A DNA stretch of 11,561 nt from assembly GCA_013298485.1 (NCBI GenBank), contig JAAFHS010000032.1, positions 1-11,561 on the forward strand, in the 5' to 3' direction. Within the stretch, counting starts at the first letter, position 1. Every line of letters begins with the position of its first letter. The position numbers were made by a program, and so were the translations under genes. Source of the DNA: Rhodobacterales bacterium. Its GTDB lineage: Bacteria; Pseudomonadota; Alphaproteobacteria; Rhodobacterales; Rhodobacteraceae. Shown one piece after another: positions 6,243-11,561 of this stretch. Below the pieces are notes generated by a model, which worked only from the letters and a program-made list of their open reading frames with translations, searched no databases and had not been told where the DNA came from.

Positions 6243-7202
6243 ATGCGCGCACAATCGGGCACCTTTGGCATTCTCTGCCTGATCGCGGGCATTGCGGTCT
6301 TTTCCGTGCAGGATCTGATCCTGAAACTGCTGTCAGGCACCTATCCGCTGCATCAGGCGATGGTGCTGCGCAGCCTGACGGCGATCCCCATCCTGCTGGC
6401 CATCGTCTGGGGGTTCGACGGCACCTTGCGCACCCTTGTCAGCCGCGGCTGGCCTGCCATGCTGGGGCGCGGCCTTTTGAACTTTGCCGCCTATACCGCC
6501 TATTATCTGGCACTGGCTGCCCTGCCGATTGCCACCACCGTGGCACTTTACTTCACGGCCCCCCTCATCATCACCATCCTGTCCGTCATCATGCTGCGCG
6601 AACATGTCTCGGCGCAGCGCTGGCTGGCCGTGCTGGGCGGTTTCGGCGGCGTCATCCTGATGGTGCGCCCCGGGGGCGATCTGTTCGACTGGGCCGCCCT
6701 GCTGCCCATCTTCTGTGGCTTTGCCTATGCGCTTTCAATGATCCTGGCCCGTACCATGGGCCGGGCGGAAACCGCCGCCGCCATGGCCTTCTGGGGCAAT
6801 CTCGCGTTTCTGGCCTGTGCCACGGCCCTGGCCCTCTGGTACGGCCCCGGCACGCGCGAAGGGCTGGGCCATCCCAGCCTTGCCTTTCTCACACGCGGCT
6901 GGGTCTGGCCGACCATGACAGACGCCGCACTGATGTGCCTGTGCGGCATCATCGCCGCCGTGGGGCTGACGCTGCTGACGCAGGCCTACCGCGTGGCACA
7001 ATCATCCACCGTGGCCCCGTTCGAATTCACCTTCATGTTCTGGGGCGTTCTATGGGGCTGGCTCATCTGGAACGACCTGCCTGATCGCTTGGGCTGGGTG
7101 GGCATCGTGACCATCATCGGTGCGGGCCTTTACGTGCTGCACCGCGAACGCGCGGAGGCAGGCGTCAGGCTGCGCGACATGCCGGCACCGCCCCATCCGT
7201 GA
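6243..7202 (+). CDS. EamA/DMT family transporter (10 TM)
   Basis: The 319-residue product is almost wholly hydrophobic and shows the two tandem EamA halves of the drug/metabolite transporter superfamily: five segments in residues about 8-135 (including GILCLIAGIAVFSVQDLILK and the conserved AxYYLALAALPIATTVALYFTAPL-type block, seen in part as YYLALAALP and FTAPLIIT), then five in about 145-305 (with AQSSTVAPFEFTFMFWGVL). Such proteins export metabolites or amino acids; the substrate cannot be told. The ATG at 6243 was chosen because it places the first membrane segment near the N-terminus; ATG 6201 would add 14 Arg/Pro-rich residues. Neither has a strong ribosome binding site. It follows the nucleotidyltransferase gene by 70 bp without a visible terminator, so read-through is possible, and ends 13 bp from the convergent gene at 7216. 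Confidence 0.9.
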   Translation: MRAQSGTFGILCLIAGIAVFSVQDLILKLLSGTYPLHQAMVLRSLTAIPILLAIVWGFDGTLRTLVSRGWPAMLGRGLLNFAAYTAYYLALAALPIATTVALYFTAPLIITILSVIMLREHVSAQRWLAVLGGFGGVILMVRPGGDLFDWAALLPIFCGFAYALSMILARTMGRAETAAAMAFWGNLAFLACATALALWYGPGTREGLGHPSLAFLTRGWVWPTMTDAALMCLCGIIAAVGLTLLTQAYRVAQSSTVAPFEFTFMFWGVLWGWLIWNDLPDRLGWVGIVTIIGAGLYVLHRERAEAGVRLRDMPAPPHP

Positions 7203-7215
7203 CTGCAGACATCGC

Positions 7216-7668
7216 CTACATGCGGCGCAATGTCATCTTCGCCTCTTCAAGGTTCAACGAACCCATGGGCAGAACCACCGGGCAGACACCCTGAACATTG
7301 TGGATGATAAACAGATGCTGGCGATGCCCCGGCAGATGATACCGGGTCCAGAAGTTCAGATCGAATGATCCGATCGGGGCCGCATTGCCCGCTGACGCGC
7401 GCACAAACTGAATGAACTTCAGCGATCCCGCGCTGATGTCTTTTGTGATGATGACAATCGCGACATAATACCCCTCGGGCCGCCGCCCCAGTGCATAGAC
7501 CGCATCATTCAGGTTGCGGCGCATGGCTTCCTTCAAGGTGCTGAACTCGCGCATTTTCGCATAGTTGATGGCGATATTGTTCAAGACCCAGAAGATATCC
7601 CCCTTTGCCCGGTTCTGCGCATTCGGGTTTTCAAATGCATTCGGCAAACGTTGTGCAACAAGGCTCAT
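7216..7668 (-). CDS. Conserved-looking hypothetical protein, 150 aa
   Basis: I do not recognise this protein. The product starts MSLVAQRLPNAFENPNAQN, has a mixed helix-strand look, no signal peptide, no membrane segment and a single cysteine (in GVCPVVLP). Notable strings are GDIFWVLNNIAINYAKMREF, a Tyr/Val-rich strand EGYYVAIVIITKD, and FWTRYHLPGHRQHLFIIHN. It is probably a cytoplasmic soluble protein. The start at 7668 is well supported: GGGAGGAA lies 4 nt before the ATG, whereas the frame extends to 7746 without such a site. Coding likelihood is supported by that site and by sensible protein composition. It is convergent with the EamA gene (13-bp gap, no terminator seen) and lies downstream of a long upstream region that may hold its promoter. 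Confidence 0.75.
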   Translation of the reverse strand: MSLVAQRLPNAFENPNAQNRAKGDIFWVLNNIAINYAKMREFSTLKEAMRRNLNDAVYALGRRPEGYYVAIVIITKDISAGSLKFIQFVRASAGNAAPIGSFDLNFWTRYHLPGHRQHLFIIHNVQGVCPVVLPMGSLNLEEAKMTLRRM

Positions 7669-7978
7669 TGTTCCTCCCACGGGCCGCGGGCCCTTGACAT
7701 GATACTCGGATGATGGCGCGCCTGTTGAATGCGCAAAGCGCGACAAGGCGCATCGGGTCTTTGAATAATGCGTCGCTCAGATCAGACCTGACGGGTGGAA
7801 ATTCCCCGCCCCCGTGTCATTACCTTATCCGCGAATGCCCCTGCGACAAGCGGCACACCCCTGCGCGCCGCCGCACGACATTTGCCTGCCGATATCCCGG
7901 TACCGCATCGGCGGCAGTCCGCGCAAAAGCGCTGCTGGCCGCATGGCGATATCCCCCGGAGCCGTCGGCCAGAGAATG

Positions 7979-7993
7979 TTAACAAGGTGTTAA
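7979..7993. promoter_or_regulatory. CtrA-like box TTAA-N7-TTAA
   Basis: TTAA (7979-7982), seven nt (CAAGGTG), TTAA (7990-7993) matches the core consensus for the alphaproteobacterial cell-cycle regulator CtrA. It lies 311 bp upstream of the start of the hypothetical gene at 7668. A match of eight fixed bases in an AT-rich patch can occur by chance. Confidence 0.35.
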
Positions 7994-8041
7994 AATAGGC
8001 CCAAATAAAAATGCCAAGTATTTGTTATTATTATATAATTA

Positions 8042-8067
8042 TGAAAATTGACAGCCGTCAATTTTCA
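8042..8067. repeat. Perfect 11-bp inverted repeat with 4-nt loop
   Basis: TGAAAATTGAC (8042-8052) and GTCAATTTTCA (8057-8067) flank AGCC. It lies just beyond the trigger factor terminator and overlaps a possible minus-strand -35. It may be an operator, or a second hairpin that backs up termination of tig; the sequence does not decide. Confidence 0.5.
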
Positions 8068-8070
8068 ACG

Positions 8071-8099
8071 AAAAAGGGCCGCACCCGAAGGCACGGCCC
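8071..8099 (-). terminator. Intrinsic terminator of tig
   Basis: Read on the minus strand, a 10-bp stem (GGGCCGTGCC with GGTGCGGCCC, two G-U pairs) closes a UUCG tetraloop and is followed by TTTTT (8075-8071). It stands about 25 nt after the tig stop codon at 8125. Confidence 0.9.
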
Positions 8100-8124
8100 G
8101 ATGAATTGCCGCAGAAATCGCAGC

Positions 8125-9459
8125 CTACATCTCGTCCAGCTTTTCAACCATCTTCTGCAGCGCGTCTTTCGTGACCTCTTTGTCCTTCACCTTCGCCCCC
8201 GCGACGATGAAATCCACGACCTTGTCTTCGAACAGCGGCGCGCGCAGCTGCTGCTGCATCTGCGGGTTCTTCTGGACGAATTCAAAGAACTGACGCTCCT
8301 GCCCCGGATACTGGCGTGCCGCTCCCAGCACGGCTTGCGTCATTTCGGCATCCGTCACGGTAATCTCGGCCTTGCGCCCGATTTCAGCGAGCACAAGACC
8401 CAGCCGCACACGGCGCACGGCTAGCGACTTGTGCTCATCCGTCGTCTCGATCTCACCATGATTATGGCCGTGATCATCGGGATGCTCTTCGTGGTACAGC
8501 TGATGCGCAATCTGGGCCGCCTCGGCATCGACCAGCCGCTGCGGCAGATCAAAGGTCACCATCTTATCCAACTGGTCCAGCAGCGACCGCTTCATCACCG
8601 CGCGGCTTGCGCCCTTGTATTCCGCCTCCAGCCGCTCGGCGATCTGGGCCTTGAGTGCGACCAGATCATCAGCGCCGTATTTCTTGGCCAGTTCGTCATC
8701 GATGTCGGACGGCTTCGGTTCCTTCACGGCCTTGACCGTGCAGGCAAACACCGCCTCCTTGCCCGCCAGATGGGCCGCACCATAGCTATCCGGGAAGGTC
8801 ACCTTGACCGAAACCTCATCGCCCGCCTTGGCACCCACGAGCTGCGCCTCGAACCCCGGGATGAAGGAGTTGGATCCCAGCACCAGCGGATAGTCATCCG
8901 CCGTGCCACCCTCGAACAGTTCGCCATCGACCGCACCTTTGAAGTCGATCACGATCTGATCGCCGTCCTTGGCCTTGGCCCCTTTCTTGCGGTCGTCGAA
9001 CGACTGCGCGGTCGATGCCAGATTGGCCAGCGCCTCATCCACCGACTTGTCATCCGCCTTGACCATCAGGCGGTCGAGTTTGATCTGGGACGCATCGACA
9101 TCCGGGATCGGCGGCAGGGCTTCATAGGTCATCTCGACCACGACATCCTGACCTTCTTTCCACGACTCGCCATCCACCATCTTGACCTCGGGCTGCAGGG
9201 CCGGGCGGTCGCCGGTGGTATCGAAATGGCCCTTCATCGCGCCGTCGATGGCATCCTGCATCGCTTCGCCCATCATGCGCTGGCCGAACTGCTTGCGCAG
9301 CATCGGCAGCGGCACCTTGCCCTTGCGGAATCCCTTCAGCTCGATCTCGGGCTGCGCTTCCAGCAGCTTTTCGGTCACTTTCGCCTCCAGCTCAGCCGTC
9401 GAGACGGTGATCTGGTAGCCGCGCTTCAGGCCTTCGTTCAGGGTCTGGGTGACCTGCAT
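8125..9459 (-). CDS. tig: Trigger factor (ribosome-associated chaperone / prolyl isomerase)
   Basis: Trigger factor docks at the ribosomal exit tunnel and shelters nascent chains. The 444-residue product has the usual three parts: an N-terminal ribosome-binding domain with the GFRKGKVP signature at residues 43-50, an FKBP-type prolyl isomerase domain (about 166-246, from GDQIVIDFKGAVDGELFEGG to FACTVKAV), and a helical chaperone domain to the C-terminus. An unusual His-rich loop (seven His in residues 319-343, such as HEEHPDDHGHNHGE) sits in the last domain. The ATG at 9459 is chosen because GAGGA is 8 nt upstream and MQVTQTLNEGL fits the family start; two ATGs lie 6 and 18 nt further upstream in frame (9465, 9477). 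It is followed by its own terminator and is probably monocistronic. A possible extended -10 (TGCTAGAAG, minus strand near 9528-9520) lies about 60 nt upstream. Confidence 0.96.
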   Translation of the reverse strand: MQVTQTLNEGLKRGYQITVSTAELEAKVTEKLLEAQPEIELKGFRKGKVPLPMLRKQFGQRMMGEAMQDAIDGAMKGHFDTTGDRPALQPEVKMVDGESWKEGQDVVVEMTYEALPPIPDVDASQIKLDRLMVKADDKSVDEALANLASTAQSFDDRKKGAKAKDGDQIVIDFKGAVDGELFEGGTADDYPLVLGSNSFIPGFEAQLVGAKAGDEVSVKVTFPDSYGAAHLAGKEAVFACTVKAVKEPKPSDIDDELAKKYGADDLVALKAQIAERLEAEYKGASRAVMKRSLLDQLDKMVTFDLPQRLVDAEAAQIAHQLYHEEHPDDHGHNHGEIETTDEHKSLAVRRVRLGLVLAEIGRKAEITVTDAEMTQAVLGAARQYPGQERQFFEFVQKNPQMQQQLRAPLFEDKVVDFIVAGAKVKDKEVTKDALQKMVEKLDEM

Positions 9460-9594
9460 TGTCATCGTCCTCTTCATGTCAGTCCGGGTGCACCGTTCAA
9501 GACGGCACGGGTCGCGCGCCTTCTAGCAAAGACTTTGCAGGGACGTAAGGGGATAATTGCCACGGATGGCACGGTGCGGCACGCGCCGTGATCG

Positions 9595-9679
9595 TGGTGC
9601 GGGTGGAGGGACTTGAACCCCCACGCCTTGCGGCGCCAGAACCTAAATCTGGTGCGTCTGCCAATTTCGCCACACCCGC
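9595..9679 (-). tRNA. tRNA-Leu (anticodon UAG)
   Basis: Reading the minus strand, the acceptor arms GCGGGTG (9679-9673) and CACCCGC (9605-9599) pair perfectly, followed by discriminator A and an encoded CCA (9597-9595). The anticodon stem CCAGA/TCTGG encloses TTTAGGT, giving anticodon TAG, which reads CUA. The T arm contains GGTTCAAGTCC. A long variable arm (CGCC-GCAA-GGCG) marks a class II tRNA, as expected for leucine. Total 85 nt with CCA. A possible 3' hairpin (9570-9590) without a T-run lies downstream. Confidence 0.96.
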
Positions 9680-9692
9680 ATGCTGCAGGCCT

Positions 9693-9722
9693 TTAACAAG
9701 GGGTTTTCCGCCGTACCAGCAA
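9693..9722 (-). promoter_or_regulatory. Possible promoter of tRNA-Leu
   Basis: On the minus strand TTGCTG (9722-9717) is followed after 18 nt by TGTTAA (9698-9693), 13 nt before the tRNA 5' end at 9679. The position is right for a short tRNA leader, but the -10 is a weak match. Confidence 0.4.
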
Positions 9723-9813
9723 AAAAGCCCTGAAAACCGCTCGCCGTTTACCTAATGTTGCCATATTGTGAAGGAAAACTCTGAGGCAGAACAATAAAGG
9801 TGAGGATACCCCG

Positions 9814-10293
9814 ATGACGGCACAGCCGCACGGGCAGGTAATGGGCAACGCCCCAACTGCCGCCCTTGAGATGACGGGATTTGCAGACGGCACTCTGGTG
9901 CTGACACTGGATGGTGCCTTGCCGGTGGAATTTCTGAACCCGGGCGACCGGATTATCACGCGCGATGGCGCACGGACGCTGCGCGCGGTGTCGGTCGTCG
10001 TCGTCAGCGGCGACGTGATCCGCATCGGTGCCCGCACACTGGGCCATGACAGGCCTGAAGATGAGATCGTCGTGGGCACGGGTCAGGGCATTCTGGTGCG
10101 CGACTGGCGGGCAAAAGCGATGTATGGGGCGGCGCAAGCCATGGTCCCGGCCGCCCGGATGGCGGATGGCGAGATGATCCGGCGCGAGACGGTGGACGGT
10201 CTGCGCCTGTTCACGCTTGGCTTCGATGCGCCTGTGGTGATCTATGCAGGCGGGCTGGAACTGGCCTGCGCGGTCGTGACCGTCGACGCATAA
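9814..10293 (+). CDS. Short Hint-domain (Hint_2-like) protein, nucleophile missing
   Basis: The 159-residue product matches the outline of the Hint_2 (Hedgehog/intein-like) family that is frequent in Rhodobacteraceae: FADGTLVLTLDGALPVEFLNPGDRIITRDG (seen as FADGTLV, then PVEFLNPGDRIITRDG, about residues 23-52), then IRIGARTLGHDRPEDEIVVG and LVRDWRAKAMYG with MVPAARM. In active Hint domains a Cys or Ser stands just before the F-x-x-GT motif; here it is Gly22. The usual His in the S-x-x-H-R-x-L region is replaced (VGTGQGILV), and no HH or terminal His-Asn motif is seen. It is therefore likely a structural or degenerate Hint fold without self-cleavage. GGTGAGGA lies 7 nt before the ATG. No signal peptide. 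It is convergent with nnrD, with 7 bp between the stops. Function unknown. Confidence 0.75.
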   Translation: MTAQPHGQVMGNAPTAALEMTGFADGTLVLTLDGALPVEFLNPGDRIITRDGARTLRAVSVVVVSGDVIRIGARTLGHDRPEDEIVVGTGQGILVRDWRAKAMYGAAQAMVPAARMADGEMIRRETVDGLRLFTLGFDAPVVIYAGGLELACAVVTVDA

Positions 10294-10300
10294 AGACGGC

Positions 10301-11561
10301 CTACAGGCCAAGCGCGCGAAACACCTTCGGCAACTCCTCGGGCAGGTCTTCGGCAATCAGGCCGGGGCCGAAATGCAGCGCGCATTCGACATGCAGCAAG
10401 GCGGCGGTCTCGGCCGCCTGCATCGGCGCAAACCCGCGCGCGAGCAGGCCAGTGATGAAGCCCGCCAGCACATCGCCCGAACCGGCAGTGGCGAGCCATG
10501 GTGCGGCGCGATCATAATGGGCGGAATTGATGGAACAGCGACCTGACGGGTCGGCGATCACGGTATCGGGGCCTTTGAACAGCACCACACAGCCCGCCCT
10601 TTTGGCGGCCTCACGCGTGGCATCGACCTTGGAATAGGCGGGGCCTGTGGTGGCGGGAGCGTTCAGTTTGGCGGCAATGTCGGGGAACAGCCGCGCAAAT
10701 TCCCCGGCATGGGGGGTAAGGACGCAGTTTTCGTGCAGTGCGGCGAAGAGATCGGGGTGCTGCGACAGGATCGTCAGGCCATCGGCGTCGATGACCAGCG
10801 GGCGTGCCCCCCTCCCCTCTCCACCCCCCACGCGGGGGAGGGGAAGTGATTGATCGTTTTGCGTCGGACCCTGCCCCAAGTGCCTCCCCTCCCCCCGGTG
10901 GGGAGGGGTCGGGGATGGGGGGCCACCAAGGGCTGTCGCCAGAAGGCTTGCTTCGCGTGCGCCCGTCCCGAAACCGGGGCCGATGCACAGCGCGTTGATG
11001 CGCGTATCCGTCAGCGCCGCGGCCAGATCATCCGCCCCGTCCAAGGGCCGCAGCATGATGGCATCCAGCCGCGCCGCGTTTTCCGCCATCGCCTCAGGCG
11101 GGCAAGCGACGGTCACAAGCCCCGCCCCGATCCGCAGTGCCCCCCGCGCCGCAAGGCGGGCTGCACCGCCTTTGCCGGGCGGGCCGGAGAGGATGAGGGC
11201 GTGGCCGTGGGTGTATTTGTGACAATTGCTCGACTTTTTCAGCATCTGGAAAGGCCACCACGCATCACGCCATCCCAGTTCCGTGAAATGAACCACACCT
11301 TTTGCAGGTTTTCTGCTTACTTGCAGATTCAGCTTCTTTACGATCAGTTTGCCACAGTATTCTTGGCCCTCCTGCAAGAAATGCCCTTGGCGCGGATACT
11401 CAAAGGTGACGGTCAAACTCGCCTTGAATATCTCGTAGTCGCCGAACTCTCTGCCAGACAGGTCCCGACCTGAGTCGGCGCAAAGCCCCGACGGAAGATC
11501 GATGGACACGAGCGGAAACTTTTTCTTGTCAAACCAAAGCGACATCATAAACCACTGGAAC
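10301..11561 (-). CDS. nnrD: Bifunctional NAD(P)HX epimerase/dehydratase NnrE-NnrD, C-terminal part (5' end outside window)
   Basis: This enzyme repairs hydrated NAD(P)H: the N-terminal YjeF_N domain (NnrE) epimerises NAD(P)HX and the C-terminal ribokinase-like domain (NnrD) dehydrates it with ADP or ATP. The frame is open through the window edge (FQW precedes the first Met at 11548), so the ATG there is not the start. Visible are the end of NnrE (VSIDLPSGLCADSGRDL, EIFKASLTVTFEYPRQGHFL), a linker, and a full NnrD with KYTHGHALILSGPPGKGG, CIGPGFGTG, DADGLTIL, LTPHAGEFARLFP, FKGPDTVIADP and the catalytic GSGDVLAGFITGLL. Two oddities: 38 extra codons from a GC-rich inverted repeat (10808-10921) between CIGPGFGTG and DADG, and a drop from about 72% to about 51% GC beyond about 11212. 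All key motifs are intact, so the enzyme is probably functional. Confidence 0.93.
   Translation of the reverse strand, partial: FQWFMMSLWFDKKKFPLVSIDLPSGLCADSGRDLSGREFGDYEIFKASLTVTFEYPRQGHFLQEGQEYCGKLIVKKLNLQVSRKPAKGVVHFTELGWRDAWWPFQMLKKSSNCHKYTHGHALILSGPPGKGGAARLAARGALRIGAGLVTVACPPEAMAENAARLDAIMLRPLDGADDLAAALTDTRINALCIGPGFGTGAREASLLATALGGPPSPTPPHRGEGRHLGQGPTQNDQSLPLPRVGGGEGRGARPLVIDADGLTILSQHPDLFAALHENCVLTPHAGEFARLFPDIAAKLNAPATTGPAYSKVDATREAAKRAGCVVLFKGPDTVIADPSGRCSINSAHYDRAAPWLATAGSGDVLAGFITGLLARGFAPMQAAETAALLHVECALHFGPGLIAEDLPEELPKVFRALGL
10808..10921. repeat. Paired GC-rich palindromic (REP-like) element, in frame inside nnrD
   Basis: Two similar GC-rich palindromic units in inverted orientation flank about 40 bp. 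The right unit has a perfect 9-bp stem (CCCCTCCCC 10886-10894 with GGGGAGGGG 10900-10908) followed by TCGGGGATGGGGGG. The left unit (about 10808-10844) is its reverse-oriented relative, with CCCCTC pairing GAGGGG (10814-10819 with 10838-10843). Both units resemble the REP/BIME layout in which such pairs are mobilised as one piece. The span from 10808 to 10921 equals exactly 38 codons of nnrD and encodes the low-complexity strings PPHRGEGRH and LPRVGGGEGRG. Boundaries are estimated from the family motifs on each side. Confidence 0.8.

Larger units (their letters stand above)
7669..8070. other. Gene-free region upstream of the hypothetical gene
   Basis: About 400 bp without a supportable gene. 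From 7669 to about 7975 it has ordinary GC content and no open frame with a convincing start. From about 7976 to 8068 it becomes strongly AT-rich, with a TTAA-N7-TTAA box (7979-7993), a TATATAATTAT stretch (8032-8042) and an 11-bp inverted repeat (8042-8067). On the minus strand TTGACG (8061-8056) is followed after 18 nt by TATATA or after 20 nt by TATAAT, a possible promoter that would give a leader of about 350 nt for the gene at 7668. Confidence 0.6.

Noticed and set aside
5711..6340. A 209-codon minus-strand open frame
   Set aside because: Antisense to the nucleotidyltransferase-fold gene and the EamA start; both sense genes are better supported.
7782..7985. A 67-codon minus-strand frame with a C-x-x-C-x-x-C string
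   Set aside because: It would need a TTG start without a ribosome binding site, and the Cys pattern is embedded in Arg/Gly-rich shadow-like sequence.
9570..9590. GC-rich hairpin downstream of tRNA-Leu as a terminator
   Set aside because: The stem is interrupted by a C-A mismatch on the transcribed strand and no T-run follows, so I do not call it.
8431..9591. A 386-codon plus-strand open frame
   Set aside because: It is wholly antisense to tig, whose domains are unmistakable; it is a shadow produced by GC-rich codon use and has no credible ribosome binding site or motif.
10850..11473. A 207-codon plus-strand open frame
   Set aside because: Antisense to nnrD and spans the repeat; no recognisable protein features.

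Overview
The window is GC-rich (about 65% by eye) and looks like core chromosome of an alphaproteobacterium, most likely Rhodobacteraceae (Roseobacter/Rhodobacter group). The basis is family-level resemblance of the proteins: bS6 with a long Arg/Asp/Gly tail, bL9 with an acidic tail, trigger factor, a short Hint_2-type protein and a fused NnrE-NnrD. The order fabG-fabD next to rpsF-rpsR-rplI also fits. No database search was possible.

Layout. 1-1395 (minus): fabD, then the 5' part of fabG, overlapping by 8 nt, with a good sigma70-type promoter before fabD. 1543-2754 (plus): a cytochrome b561-YceI fusion, convergent with a secreted stand-alone YceI protein (2813-3391, minus) across a shared hairpin terminator. 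3688-4999 (plus): the ribosomal operon rpsF-rpsR-rplI with a candidate promoter, a leader hairpin and a strong intrinsic terminator at 5020-5049. 5087-5151: a compact AT-rich block of four GTA-N3-TAC boxes in two perfect inverted pairs, immediately before a GSU2403-type nucleotidyltransferase-fold gene (5156-6172) that has no visible ribosome binding site. 6243-7202 (plus): an EamA/DMT-type exporter. 7216-7668 (minus): a 150-residue protein of unknown function behind a long, partly AT-rich upstream region with a CtrA-like TTAA-N7-TTAA box. 8125-9459 (minus): trigger factor with its own UUCG-loop terminator. 9595-9679 (minus): tRNA-Leu(UAG) with encoded CCA. 9814-10293 (plus): a degenerate Hint-domain protein. 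10301 to the window end (minus): the C-terminal part of the bifunctional NAD(P)HX repair enzyme NnrE-NnrD.

Most genes are housekeeping: fatty acid synthesis, translation, protein folding and metabolite repair. The parts that deserve a second look are the four-box operator-like array before the nucleotidyltransferase-fold gene; a pair of inverted GC-rich palindromes (REP-like) sitting in frame as 38 extra codons in nnrD; a sharp composition change (about 72% to about 51% GC) inside the same nnrE-nnrD gene; the YceJ/YceI-type fusion beside a second YceI; and the Hint protein lacking its nucleophile. I see no CRISPR array, insertion sequence, prophage or clear defence island.
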